Positions 26,051-37,300 are shown, counted from the stretch's first letter. The stretch is 52,382 bases of DNA from Rhodocyclaceae bacterium (GCA_020445765.1 JAGRFY010000026.1:1-52382), one strand, 5' to 3'. Translations and numbers: made by a program. The notes: generated by a model from the letters alone, not told the origin.

Positions 26051-26320
26051 CATGGCCTTCAAGCAAGCAGCGAGACAATGCACACACTTCGCAGCTGGAG
26101 CGCACATCATGCGCAGCCACAAGGCACAAATCGAGTTGTTCAGGGCCCGTGTCGGGAACTGGATTCCCGATCGGGTTGCGGATGTTGCCCAGGCGGTGAG
26201 GCCGTACCTGTCTCATGGGCTTGCAGGTCGCTAAGGGTGGCCACGAGGGCCGTCGAAACTGGGGTCATGCTATCCGGCTTTGCGGCTGGAATCCAGCCGG
26301 CCCGGTGGCATGGGTGCGCG

Positions 26321-26536
26321 TCAGTGCGCGGGACGCCAGGGCGTTGCCGAGGGCTCGGCGGCGGCGTCCGAATGCCGGTAGAGGCCGCGCGCCACCATCA
26401 GGCGCAGCACGCCCATCGAGCCGATGACGACACCCTTGCGGTAGAGCAGCCGGCCCTGCCGGTCGTAGAGGCAGTACGGCAACGGCCCGTTCGAGAGTTC
26501 GTCGAGGCGGATGCGGGTGAAGCTTGGCGTGTTCAT
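26321..26536 (-). CDS. short PilZ/HD-GYP N-terminal-like protein
   Basis: A 71-residue protein from ATG 26536 (MNTPSFTRIRLDELSNGPLP). The stretch PYCLYDRQGRLLYRKGVVIG followed by LRLMVARGLYRH is typical of the small N-terminal segment found before PilZ or HD-GYP domains in cyclic di-GMP proteins; those domains are absent, so it may be a truncated or stand-alone version. It diverges from the nuclease gene starting at 26679. The open frame could be extended upstream but only through unlikely sequence. Confidence 0.45.
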   Translation of the reverse strand: MNTPSFTRIRLDELSNGPLPYCLYDRQGRLLYRKGVVIGSMGVLRLMVARGLYRHSDAAAEPSATPWRPAH

Positions 26537-26678
26537 GGTGGCGGCTCCGGGCCTGGCGAGCGCTGCAGGGTACGCTATCGGCATACCATACTCCATGTCG
26601 GTGATGATGACGACTGGGTTACCATCGCCACTCCAAGCGTGGATGATGGGGGCATCGCCTGGCGATGCAGACGGTCCA

Positions 26679-27614
26679 ATGGCAAGACGAAGATCAAGAC
26701 GACGACGCAAAGACCCCGGCCTTTTCGACGAGGCGCTGCAGCGCGACTGGAGCTTCTCGGCGGCGATTGCGGCGGGGTGCCTGGTCATCGGCTTCGTCGT
26801 GCTGCCGCTGCTGACGCTCTCGAATCCGCATCTTGCCCTGCTGACGACGGTCGTCCGGCCGCTGGCCACCCTGCTCGCCGCGGGCTTCGGGTTGATCGCG
26901 CTGGCGAAGCTCATACGGGCTCAGCGCACCGCCCGGCCATCGCGCCGCGAACCCGCCATCTCTGCCGAGGATCCGTTCGATACCGGGGAGCCCGAGCCGT
27001 TGGCGGTCGTATCGTCCGAGCCGCAGCCGGTGGATCCCGGCCACGACCGGCCCGGCGAGTAGAGCCTCGACGTCCTGCATCGCATCGAGTGGAAGCGCTT
27101 CGAGGATCTGTGCTGTGCCTACTACCGCGAGAAGGGGGACGCGGCCGAGACGACGGCACTCGGCCCGGACGGCGGGGTGGACATCCACCTCTTCCAGGAT
27201 GCCGCCCAGCCGTCGAAGGCGACCGCGCTCGTGCAGTGCAAGGCCCACAACAAGCCGATCGGCGTGAAGCCGATCCGGGAGCTGCGCGGCGTCATGGCGC
27301 ACGAGAACGCGGAGAAGGCGTTTTTCATGGCCCCCATGGGTTTCACCGACGAAGCCCGCGCGTTTGCCGCGGCGAACCGGATTACCCTGCTCGACGGCAA
27401 GCTCTTCGTGGCGATGATCGAGCGCCTGCCCGAGTCGAGCCGCGCGCGACTGCTCGCGCTGGCCACCGCCGGCGACTGGACGACGCCCACCTGTCCGAGC
27501 TGCGGTGATCGCATGATCGCCCGCGAGGGCAAGCGGGGCCGCTTCTGGGGCTGCCGGGGCTATCGCTGCAAAGGTACGCTGCCGATGCGCGGCGAGGCGA
27601 CCATGGCCGGCTAA
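26679..27614 (+). pseudogene. Mrr-type restriction endonuclease gene split by an in-frame TAG
   Basis: One continuous frame of 312 codons is interrupted only by a TAG at 27060-27062. Before it: a basic start (MARRRSRRRRKDP) and two membrane helices (about residues 28-50 and 56-78). After it: an Mrr_cat-like nuclease domain with RIEWKRFEDLCCAYYREKG, the catalytic GGVDIHLF and VQCKAH (D and QxK), then a zinc ribbon of the topoisomerase C4 type (CPSCGDRM...WGCRGYRCKG). Such membrane-tethered Mrr nucleases are found in defence and ICE settings. The amber codon would truncate the protein before the nuclease; the second part has no obvious own start site until ATG 27177, which would lack part of the domain. 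Confidence 0.7.
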
Positions 27615-27680
27615 TCATGGGTTGCCAGCCGGCAGCGGCCATATCCTGCGAGGGCACAAGAGATCCGAACGGCATAGAAC

Positions 27681-27715
27681 TTATCCACAGATTCTGTGGG
27701 CAAGTTCACGGATAA
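27681..27715. promoter_or_regulatory. DnaA-box-like site with inverted repeat
   Basis: TTATCCACA at 27681-27689 matches the consensus DnaA box exactly; CCACAG-ATT-CTGTGG forms a small palindrome across it, and GGATAA at 27710-27715 is an inverted partner (TTATCC/GGATAA). It lies in the 170-base gap between the nuclease remnant and the insertion sequence. One perfect box does not make an origin. Confidence 0.35.
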
Positions 27716-27784
27716 CCGACCACGCTTCGCGCTGCCGCTGGCCGCATCCGGATGCCTCAAACTTGGGCAGGGCAGGCCCCCGAA

Positions 27785-29701
27785 GTTCGACAGTTAGACG
27801 CGTAACGATCTGATTTCGTTGGACACGATTTTGAAACGCTCCCCTACAACAGCGTCAGCTGCTGTCCGGCGACGGGCTTTTTCACTCTGAGCGCGCTGAG
27901 CAACTCGCTTTGGTCGATGTTGATGGAAGACACCCCGGTAACCGGTTCGGCGGCGCCGAGCCGGATGCGGTGGTGCTGGATTCGGTGCAGCTGCTCCAGG
28001 GCGCGTTCGGGCGAAACGCCGGTGTCGGCCGCGCGCAGTCTGGAGCGCATGATCCGATGCAGGATCAGCGCCATGAAGCAGATCGAGGCGTGCGCCCGGA
28101 TGCGCTCGGGTAGTCGGTGGTAGACCGGGCCGATCTCGATCTCGGATTTGAGTACCTTGAAGCCGCGCTCGATGTCGGCGAGCGACTTGTAGCGCGCGAT
28201 GATCTCCTCGGGCCGCATATCCTGGGCGTTGGTCACCAGCAAGAGTTTGCCGTCCATCATTTCGGCCAGGCGCTGAGACTTGGTGTCGATGTCATAGCAG
28301 AAGAGTTCTGCCGCCATATCGACCTTGATGATCTGGCCCAGCTTCGCCTCGCACACCGCATGGTAGAAGCGCGCCTTGGCGCCGCTATCGGAGAGCTTGC
28401 GGCCACGACGTTTGACGCCGCCGTCCTGCTCGACGAGTTTGCCAGCCCATTGCTCGCCCTGCGCGATGAGTTCCTCGATGCGCGTGTTGCGCCGCTCGGT
28501 CTGGATCACCGCCATCTTCGGATCGTGCGCGAGCGCCAGGCGCAAACCGTTCCAGGCCACCTCCCCGGTGATCTCCTCAGTCGCCGCGACACAGCTCTGG
28601 CGATGGAAGTCGCCGAGCAAGTTCGCGAACTCGTGATAGCGCCGCCCCGGCACCGCGATGATGAATTCCAGCGCCTGGCCGTTGGCGAGCCGAACCGCCT
28701 GCAGCGCCTCCAGGTTGTCCAGCGAGAGCAGCCCGCGGTCGGCCACCAGAATCAGCCGGTGCACCGCCGGAAAGCGCTCAAGCACGGTGCTCAGCGTCGG
28801 CATCAGAGTCTTGGTTTCGGCCGCGTTGCCGGCGAACACCTCGTGGTAGATCGGCAAGCCCTCAGCGGTCTGCACGACGCCGAGCATGAACTGGCGGGCA
28901 ATCAGCCCTTCCTTGGCCATGCCGAACTGACGCACGTCCTTCTCCACGGTGACCAGCCCTTCGGTGCGGATGGTCGTCAGATCGTAGAACACCACTGACA
29001 AGTCCTGATCGATCAGGGGGCGCAGAAGGCCGGCGACCACGCCATCGACGGCCGCCTGATGGTCCATCAACGCGTCCATGCTGCGCAGCAATTGCTGATG
29101 CGTGATTCCGGTGACTTCGACTTCGGGCAGCGCCACTGTCTCCAGCCAGCGCAACACGCCCAGCTTGGAATCGGGATCACACAGGCGGTTGAGCACCATC
29201 ACCCGGATCAGCGCTTCGACGTCGGTCGTGTGGCGCGTCTTGCGAAACACCCGCCGCAACTCGCCAAAGCCCAGCTCCTTCCACAACTCGGTGAGCGCCC
29301 ACACGTCGCCGAGCGCACGCGCCGATTCGAAGGTCACCGACGGGGGCGGCGCCTTCGCGTCCAACGGCTCGTGTCCGGCAACCCTCATCAAACCGCTGAT
29401 CACCGAGTCAAGTTCGCCGCCCAGCTGATCGAGCCGCCCAAGGGTGGCAACGGTGCGCTTCTTGACCTTGCCGGAGTCGTCCCGGAAGGACTCGACGAGT
29501 TGAACGTAGCGGCGCGGCCCGGAGTTGGTGATCTTGACGTACATGCCGGCACGATACCAGCAGTTCATGCACTGTCAATATTGGCTCATAGGGTTGCAAA
29601 CGTGCCCCCACATGCACTTCCGGAAAAATCGCCCGGAATCCCGCGGAAATATTGGAGGCACTACCTCGAAAATGGCCGTCTTAGGGGGCTAACTGTCGAA
29701 C
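27785..29701 (-). mobile_element. IS1634-family insertion sequence, about 1.9 kb, with terminal inverted repeats
   Basis: The ends share GTTCGACAGTTAG (27785-27797) and its exact reverse complement CTAACTGTCGAAC (29689-29701), with weaker matching for another 8 bases inward. The 1917-base element holds one intact transposase gene. The flanking six bases are CCCGAA on the left (27779-27784) and CCCGGA on the right (29702-29707), five of six identical, which could be a worn target duplication. Exact ends are therefore likely but not proved. Confidence 0.75.
27844..29544 (-). CDS. IS1634-family DDE transposase
   Basis: A 566-residue transposase that catalyses cut-and-paste or copy movement of the surrounding element. 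The N-terminus MYVKITNSGPRRYVQLVESF with KVKKRTVATLGRLDQL is the family's signature. DDE residues are suggested by VVFYDLTTI (about 185), LILVADRGLL (about 266) and the Y/E region ADIERGFKVLKSEIEIGPVY (about 460). I take MYVKI at 29544 as the start; eight extra in-frame codons up to 29568 are possible. The gene is intact, so the element may be active. Confidence 0.9.
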   Translation of the reverse strand: MYVKITNSGPRRYVQLVESFRDDSGKVKKRTVATLGRLDQLGGELDSVISGLMRVAGHEPLDAKAPPPSVTFESARALGDVWALTELWKELGFGELRRVFRKTRHTTDVEALIRVMVLNRLCDPDSKLGVLRWLETVALPEVEVTGITHQQLLRSMDALMDHQAAVDGVVAGLLRPLIDQDLSVVFYDLTTIRTEGLVTVEKDVRQFGMAKEGLIARQFMLGVVQTAEGLPIYHEVFAGNAAETKTLMPTLSTVLERFPAVHRLILVADRGLLSLDNLEALQAVRLANGQALEFIIAVPGRRYHEFANLLGDFHRQSCVAATEEITGEVAWNGLRLALAHDPKMAVIQTERRNTRIEELIAQGEQWAGKLVEQDGGVKRRGRKLSDSGAKARFYHAVCEAKLGQIIKVDMAAELFCYDIDTKSQRLAEMMDGKLLLVTNAQDMRPEEIIARYKSLADIERGFKVLKSEIEIGPVYHRLPERIRAHASICFMALILHRIMRSRLRAADTGVSPERALEQLHRIQHHRIRLGAAEPVTGVSSINIDQSELLSALRVKKPVAGQQLTLL

Positions 29702-29732
29702 CCCGGAGGCCCCGACGAGCTTGCCCGCTCAC

Positions 29733-29984
29733 TCACGTTGCGACCGGCTCGGCCAGATTGACCCGCGCGCGCACCGCCGCGACCTCGCAGTGGATCAATC
29801 GCTCGTAGGGAGCGGCGCAGCCGAAGTCGAGCATGTCCCAGTTGCAGCCGGTCGCATCCGGCGGGCGCGGCGTCGGCAGCGGCACGTCGATCCTCGCCGC
29901 ATATTCGCGAATCTCGGGGATGCGATCGATGCGCGCCCGTACGATTTCGCGGATCTGTTCCGGGGTCTTGAGCAGGCGAACCAT
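29733..29984 (-). CDS. small hypothetical protein
   Basis: An 83-residue soluble protein from ATG 29984 (MVRLLKTPEQIREIVRARID). It holds DATGCNWDMLDFGCAAPYERL and a helical end LIHCEVAAVRARVNLAEPVA. Proteins with a 'KTPEQIR' start and a 'GCNWD' middle occur as small accessory proteins in mobile elements and rhizobia, function unknown. The insertion sequence ends 31 bases past its stop, so the gene itself is not interrupted. Confidence 0.55.
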   Translation of the reverse strand: MVRLLKTPEQIREIVRARIDRIPEIREYAARIDVPLPTPRPPDATGCNWDMLDFGCAAPYERLIHCEVAAVRARVNLAEPVAT

Positions 29985-30098
29985 GACCGAAGCGGTTGAG
30001 CAATGATGACGAAGGCATCATTTTAGTGGCGAAGGCTGCCCGATGGCCTCAGAAAACGGTGCCAAGGGCAGCGCCGCCGCGTGCAGACCGATGCCCCG

Positions 30099-30968
30099 TC
30101 AGTCCTCCCCCGCCCAGCTTAGCCAGCGCCGGACGCTCGCGCGCCAGGTCGGGCGCACCTGGGGCCGCTCAGGCTCGGCTGCCCCCTCCTGCACGGAGGT
30201 CTCGGCATGCTCGCCTGTCAGGGCGTTCATGTCACCTCCCATCAGCGCCCAATAGACGACGTCCGCCTGGGCCTGCAGCCGATCGATACGTTGGGGTTCG
30301 AGCTGGTCTCCCGGCAGGTCTTCGGCGGCGTGCATCGCGATCGGGTTGGCACGGGCCGAATAGGCGTGGGCGAGATCGACCAGCATCCATTCGTCCCGAC
30401 GCGGTGCTGCAAGTTGCGGCAATCCGATGTCCTGCATCAGTAACTCCAGTGAGCGAGGTGAGCCGCCGGCCACTCGCTCGACAACCTGCGCAATGCTCAC
30501 GTCGACCGTTCCCAATTGCCGCTGCGCGCTCGCCAGCAGGTGGAAGGTCGGCAGTTCGTGGAACAGTCCAAGCGTCGCCACGCGATAAGGATCGCCCTCG
30601 CCGAGTTCGATGGCGAGGGCTTCGGCGAAGGTCGACACGCTGATCGCATGCCACAACAGATTCTCGGCGATCCAGCGCGCGCTCTTGCCCTGGGTGCTGT
30701 GCACGAGTTGGAGCATCGCGACCTGGGAGGCCACCGCCCGCACTTCCCCGGTACCGAGCAACTGGACCGCCGTACGCACGGCCTCGACCGGCGCGCCACG
30801 CCGAAGCAAGGAACTGTTGGCCAAACGGATCAGCGTGGCGGCTACATTCGGTTCGACACTCACCATGTGCTCGAGCACCGCCGCACCGACGTCTGGATCC
30901 TCGGCTGCGTTGCGGATCGTCATCGCTGCACGCACGCTGGTCGGGATTACGAATGGATCGTCTTGCAC
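30099..30968 (-). CDS. HDOD-domain protein
   Basis: About 289 residues if begun at GTG 30968; the frame is open to 31103 but the extra N-terminus looks unnatural, so the start is uncertain. The HDOD-type pattern is visible: FVIPTSVRAAMTIRNAAEDP, then VEPNVAATLIRLANSSLLRR, AVRTAVQLLGTGEVRAVASQ and LGLFHELPTFHLL. HDOD proteins are HD-like helical domains without the metal-binding His/Asp, often in signalling or stress regulation; such genes recur in ICEs. The C-terminal 60 residues are polar and Trp-rich at the very end. Confidence 0.7.
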   Translation of the reverse strand: MQDDPFVIPTSVRAAMTIRNAAEDPDVGAAVLEHMVSVEPNVAATLIRLANSSLLRRGAPVEAVRTAVQLLGTGEVRAVASQVAMLQLVHSTQGKSARWIAENLLWHAISVSTFAEALAIELGEGDPYRVATLGLFHELPTFHLLASAQRQLGTVDVSIAQVVERVAGGSPRSLELLMQDIGLPQLAAPRRDEWMLVDLAHAYSARANPIAMHAAEDLPGDQLEPQRIDRLQAQADVVYWALMGGDMNALTGEHAETSVQEGAAEPERPQVRPTWRASVRRWLSWAGED

Positions 30969-31269
30969 GTGGATCTGGCTGCCATTCAAACAAGAACGAG
31001 TACAAATCGCTGCGCAGATGCGCTCTGGCGGCGCAAACACTCGTCCTTGGCGGGCGGGTGCGCGCCAGATGCCACTGCCTGCATCTCCCGTCGATGCACC
31101 CAACCGCCATGCCGACCAGCAGGCGCCGCGGATTGCCGTTGTCGCGACAGCTGTTCACCAAGCACCGTCCGCCACTTCGGCCCAGGTCGAGCCAACGCCG
31201 GAAGGCCGTCTGGCCGACCCCAGGGGAAACGTCTCCATTGAAGCCTAACGGCGAGCCGATCACACGACC

Positions 31270-31295
31270 GGCAGCGCCCTAATTCGGGCGCTGCC
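31270..31295 (-). terminator. terminator-like hairpin downstream of the RTX gene
   Basis: GGCAGCGCCC (31270-31279) and GGGCGCTGCC (31286-31295) are exact 10-base arms with a 6-base loop, 65 bases past the stop of the minus-strand RTX gene. No T-run follows on that strand, so it may be a factor-assisted or stabilising 3' hairpin. Part of the right arm is repeated just beyond it (GGCGCTGCC). Confidence 0.5.
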
Positions 31296-31359
31296 AGGCG
31301 CTGCCAGTCGCCAACGCCCCCGCGCGCCATGCCGTACGGACGGACGTCAATACGACCGA

Positions 31360-34300
31360 CTACGGTTGCCAACTCGCTGCAATCAAGGTGTTGACCTGAT
31401 CACGCTGGCTCGCTGTCAGCACAATCTCTCCGGAACTGGGCGCCCCGAATGCCGCCATCGCATTGACGAGATTGTCGACTTCATTCGCATATAGCGAAGA
31501 ACCGCCGGCCTGGATGACGTCGAGCCTTTGGGCGGTGTCCGCGAACCAGTCTTGTACGACGATCGCGTCTTCGGCGCCGAGAACATCGAACACCAGGTCG
31601 TTGCCCTGACGCGACAACCAGAGATCCTCGCGCACGACGTCGTCCCACGCGAGCACGTCATGGTCGGCCGCGGCACTGTTCGACAGATTGTTGATGGTGT
31701 CGTGGCCGCCGCCCAATGCAAAGCGATACGTGTCGCTGCCGCCCCCTCCCATCAGGTAGTCGTTCCCCGCGTTGCCGCTCAGGACGTCATCACCGGCACC
31801 GCCGTCGAGCATGTCCGCGTCGGACGAGCCGAGGACGTTCTGAGCACCGCTGGCGCCCGCCAGAACCGTTCCGAACGCGCGCTCGTCGGGTACGTATTGG
31901 TAGCTCGGGGAACCGGCCGGATCGGGATTGCTTCGGCCGAAGGCACCGAACAACTGGGCCGATGTGAGCTGACCTCCGGACGCGAAGGTGATCAGATCCA
32001 CCGGGTTGTCGCCGCCGAGGAACCAATCCCGCACCCGGACCTGGTCGCTCGTGCCGGATACCCTCAGGATCAGGTCGTTGCCGCTCTTCATCAGTCCGCT
32101 GGCGATTTGGCTGAAGCTCACGCCGTCGAAGTGCAAGGTATCGAAGCCGCCGCCGACGTTGTCGATCCAATCCTGGCCGCCGGCGGCATTGACCACGTAG
32201 ACGTCGTCGCCCCGGCCGCCGGACAGCGTATCGCTTCCGGCACCGCCGTTGAGTTGGTCGCCGCCATTGCCGCCTTCGAGGCGATCGGCACCAAGCCCGC
32301 CACTGAGCACGTCGTCGCCATTGAAGCCGCGCACGCGATCATTGCCTGCCGTTCCACTCAGGCCGACGTCGTCCGCCGTCGTGCCGTCGATCTCGGCATC
32401 GTACGGCGCGGCAGGGCCAGGCATGCTCAGACCGAAGGCGCCGAACACCTGGGCCGCCGTGAACTGGCCGCCGGTTTCGAAGCTGAAGGTCTCGACGACG
32501 TGCTCGCCGCCAAGGAAGAAGTCGCGCACGGTGAGCTGGTTGGTGGTGCTGCCATTGACCCGCAGGCTCAGGTCGTTTCCGCTCTTCCACAGCCCTGAGG
32601 CCACCTGGCTGAATGTGATGCCGTTGGCGAAGACGACGGTGTCGTTGCCGGTACCTTGCTCCTGCACCACGTCCTGCCCGGCCGTGAAGGTGTAGCGGTC
32701 GTCACCCTCTCCGCCCAGCAGGCGGTCGCTGCCGGCACCGCCCGCAAGCGTGTCGTTGGCCGCGCCACCCAACAAGACGTCGTCCCCCGCGGTCCCGGAC
32801 AAGGCATCTGCCCCGCCGAGGCCAGGGGTCGGCTCGGATCCTCCGCCACCACTGCCCGGAAGCGAGGTCAGCAGGCCGAATATGTCGGCGGGTGCGAACG
32901 TCACGCCGTCGCCACTGCTGATCGCATCGATCGCAGACTCACCGCCCAGGAAATGCCCCACGATCCTGACCTGCTGGGTGAGATCCTGACCGACGACCAC
33001 GAGCAGATCATCCCCATCCTGATGGAAGCCGAGGCTCGCGGCTGTGATCCCACTCGAGAATTCCAGCCGGTCGACGCCGCCGTCCGACGCGTCAAGGATG
33101 TCGGCACCATCACCGGGTGCGTAACGGAAGATGTCGTCGCCGCTGCCACCGACCAGTAGATCGTTGCCCGGCCCGCCCTCGATGATGTCGCTTCCGCCGC
33201 CGCCGTCGATCGTATCGTCGCCAGCGAGGCCGGACAGCGCATCGCTGCCGGCCGAGCCGACCATCGAGTCGGCGCCCGCAGTACCTTCGATGACGCCGGC
33301 GCTCACGCTGAGCGTGAACTCGTCGCTGACGCTCAAACCGTCCGGGTCAGTGGCGGTGACCCGCACGACCAGTTCTCCCGCATCTGCGCTCGCCGGCACC
33401 CCGCTGAAAGTCCCCGTGCTCGCGTCGAAGGCGAGCCACGACGGGAGAACCCCGCCGTCGGCAAGCGATGCGGCAAAGCTGAGCACGTCGTCTTGATTGG
33501 GGTCGGTGAAGGTACCCTGGGCGATCTCGTACGCGAAAGCCATCCCGCCCACGGCCGTCTGGTCGATCAGCGGCACGCCAATCTCGGGCGCGACGTTGGA
33601 TTCCGTGATCCCCAATGAGAATGTACTGCTCGCATTCAAGCCCGTGGAGTCGGTGACCGTAACGGTCAAATCAAACCATCCCGCATCCGAGAGTTGCGGT
33701 GTACCGCTGAATGTGCGGGTGGCCGGATCGAAGGAAAGCCAGCCGGGAAGATCCGATCCGTCGGCAAGGTTCGCCGAATAGCTGAGGACGTCGCCTGGGT
33801 CGGCATCCGAGAACGCGTCGACGGGAACGACGAAACTCCAGGGCGTTCCGGTCGAAGTACCTTGACCGAGTATCTGTGCGGCGGCGACCGGTGCATGCCC
33901 GACGACGCGTGACGCGAGATCGGTCCAAACGGTGCCATCGGCAAAGACCACCTGCTCGATCTCGCCGAACCCGATCTCGAGCAGATCTGCACCGCCGTTG
34001 AGCATCAGCGCAGGGCGATCATCGGCACTGAGCACGACGACAACATCTGCGGGGAGGACACCGGGCTGCATCTCGATGCGGTCGATGCCACCCAATTCCT
34101 CGATCCGGTCCATTCCATAGCCGTAACCGAAGCGGTAGGCATCATCACCGTCTCCGCCATCGAGCGTGTCGGCCTCGCCGTCCGCGCTCCCGTCCAGCGT
34201 GTCGTTGCCGGCTCCGCCCTTGAGAAGGTCGCTACCGGCGCCTCCGACCAGCAGGTCGTTTCCGAGGCTGCCGAAGATCACATCGTTACCACTCAGGCCG

Positions 34301-37300
34301 TCGATCACATCGTCGTTCCACGATCCGGTAATGCGATCCCCGCCATTGGTGGACGTCCAACTGACGTGATAGCGAATGTCATTCCACGCCGTGCCGTCCG
34401 AAAAGCGCAGCGCCATGGCTTGTTCGTAGAAATAGACGCGCCCGGCATAGCTCTGCCCTGCGTTGCTGCCTGCTGCCCTGACGACAAGCAGCTCGTCCGC
34501 GTACGACACCGTAACGTTTGCCGGCAGGATGCCGCTGGCAAACTCGATCGCATTCACATCACCGTCGAACGAGTCGTCCTCGATGTAGTCGTTCCAGTTT
34601 CCTGGTGCGAAGCGGTAGACGTCGCCACCGCCCCCGCCGATCAAGGTGTTGTTGCCATCGCCCCCGTCCAAGGTGTCTGCACCGTCCCATCCCCTCATGG
34701 AGTCGTTGCCTCCACCGCCCACCAGCATGTCATCGCCACTGTAGCCGCCATCCAGGACGTCGTCTCCGCTGCCGCCGTCGAGCCAATCATTGCCATGGCC
34801 TCCGTCGACGAAGTCGGCGCCGCTGCCGCCGAGGACGGTATCTTGGCCGTCCTCGCCGCGGAGCAGGTCATCGCCGTCGCCACCGTCGATCACGTCGTCC
34901 CCTGCCTGGCCCCGCACCGTGTCGTTGCCAGCGCCGGATGCGATCGAGTCCGCCTCGGCGAAGGCGTAGATCACGTCGTCGGTCGGAGTCCCGCGCAACG
35001 CTTGCTGCCGAATCGCGCCGAAATTCCAAACCGTGCCGTCGGAGAACTCGAAGAACTCGACCGCATTCACACCCGGCACCCCTGCCGCGTTGGAGAATTG
35101 CGCCTCGATCACGATGCTGTCACCGGTCGCGAGCCTGGTCACATGCAGATCGTTCCCGACCTGGTTGAAGGACGAATCGCGCCGCAACAGCAATTCGCTC
35201 GGCAGGACGCCGTCGAAATAGATCGTGTCCACGCCAGCCGCGTCGACCACCGTATCCTGACCCCAGCCAGCGGCAAATTCATACCGATCGTCTCCCGACT
35301 CGCCTTCAAGGCGATCATTGCCGGCCCCGCCGAGCAAGGTATCGTTTCCTGCGCCGGCCAGCACCGTGTCGTCACCGCCCCCCGCATCGATCCGCTCATC
35401 AGTACTGAAAGCCGCGAGCAGCTCGCTGGAACTGCTTCCGCCCAAGGTTAGATTCTGCACGTCCTGGGCGGACAGCAAGACCGGTTGCCCAGTACCGTAG
35501 ACCACTTGCAGGCCGGTGGCGGCAACATTGCCGGCGAAATATGCACTCAAGGTCAGCCTGTCGGTTGCGCTTCCGACGATTTCGATCGTCAGGTCGTCTC
35601 CGGTTCGCCGAAAGCGAAGGTCCTCGATGGGGGTGCCCGTCGCATCGATGGTCGGCAGGCTGTCGAACGCATCGACGACGCGGTCTGCGCCTTCGCCGAC
35701 CGCAAATCGATATCGGTTCGCACCACTTCCGCCATCGAGCAGGTCGTCTCCGGACCCGCCGGCCAGATCGTCGTCGCCGATGCCTCCGTAGAGCGAATCG
35801 TTGTCGGCGCCACCCGCCAGGGTGTCCTGGCCAGAACCACCCTGCAGCACATCCATTCCGGCATCACCGGCCAGGGAATCATCGCCAAGGCCGGCGTCCA
35901 GTACATCGGCGCCACTGCCCCCAGCCAGCGTATCGTTGCCGTCACCACCGAACAGCTGGTCGTCGTCCACTCCGCCGAACAGTTGATCATTGCCGAGGCC
36001 TCCGTCGAGGTGATCGTTGCCATCGCCACCGATCAGCAGGTCCGCACCGTCGCCCCCCTCCAGCACGTCGGCGCCGGCACCGCCGTCGATCGTATCCGCA
36101 CCGGCCAGTCCAAAGACGGTGTTCGGGCCATCCCCGGCCACGATTGAATCCGCCCCAACGGTGCCCCGGAGCTTGCCGTCCGCCGTCGCGCCCCCTGCAA
36201 GGGCGGCAGCGAGATCGGCTTCCCCCCACACGGTGCCATCGTCGAACGTCACTTGCGTCGGCAGCGTTCCCGCATCGAGGCGCGGGATATAGTCCAGAAG
36301 TTCGACCGAGGAATCGAGGAAACTGAGCAGCAGAGAATCGTCGTTCCAGGTTACGGCAATGTCGGTCGGATTGATTTCTGCACCAAACTCGAGCGACAGC
36401 ACATCGCTCACGCCATGACTTGACGCGACAATCGAATCTGCCCCGCTGCCCCAACCGAAGCGGTAGGTATCCGAGGCGCCGCCTCCGTCCATCAGATCAT
36501 TGCCAGCGCCGCCCGAAATCGTGTCAACCGCGTTCGTTCCGTGGAGTGTGTCGGCAGCCGACGTACCGGCGACGACAACACCCCGTGCCAGTAGCTGGGA
36601 CCAAGTCAGCTCGGTTGCGTCGGCAAACACGAACCGGCTGATGGCCGGACTGTCCGTGACGTTCGCGAGATTGGCGGCCGTCAGCACAATGGAATCCTGC
36701 TCGCCGATCGCGACGCGCAATGCCCCGCTCTCGACCACTAGTTGAAGCATGTCCGCGGTGATGCCATCCCCAAAGAGCACCGAATTTCCGGGAGCGCCAG
36801 ACCCGGCGGTGACGCCGGCGATGAGCATGTCGTTGCCGTCGCCTTCTTCGAAGGTCAACGTGTTGCCGCTGCCAAGCACGGTCAGCGAATCGTCGCCGCG
36901 CCCGCCCATCAAGGTATTGTTGTCACCAACGGTGAACAACGAATCGTTCAGGCGGCCGCCGGACAGGATTGCGCCAGATGCGGCAAGCGACTGACTTACG
37001 ACTTCGTCCAAAGTCTGGTTGCGAAACTGATGAATGCTGTGATTCCGACCGGCCCAGACGTTGGTCAAGCCCCCAGCGTTGCCGCCTTCATAGTAGATCG
37101 CTTGGTTGTCGCCGAACGTGATCGACAGATCGGTGCCGACGATACGCGTACTGAGTTGATCCAGCGACGAAACCCCCTCCAGCACAAGCGAGTTCAAGCC
37201 CTGATTGTCGCTGATGGTTTCGGCCACCGGCTCGCTTCCAGGCACCGCGCGCCGCACCATGTCGCCGAGGCGGATGATGTACGTGTCGTTGCCGGCCTCA

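Noticed and set aside
27681-27715. A replication origin
   Set aside because: Only one exact DnaA box, no iterons, no AT-rich stretch and no initiator gene nearby, so it is kept only as a weak site.
28117-28998. A 293-codon plus-strand frame within the insertion sequence
   Set aside because: It mirrors the transposase gene, whose DDE motifs and family signature are on the minus strand.
30969-31263. Upstream extension of the HDOD gene
   Set aside because: The frame stays open to 31103, but the added residues are Arg/Pro/Cys-rich and unlike HDOD N-termini, with no start signal; the overlapping frame to 31263 is equally unconvincing.
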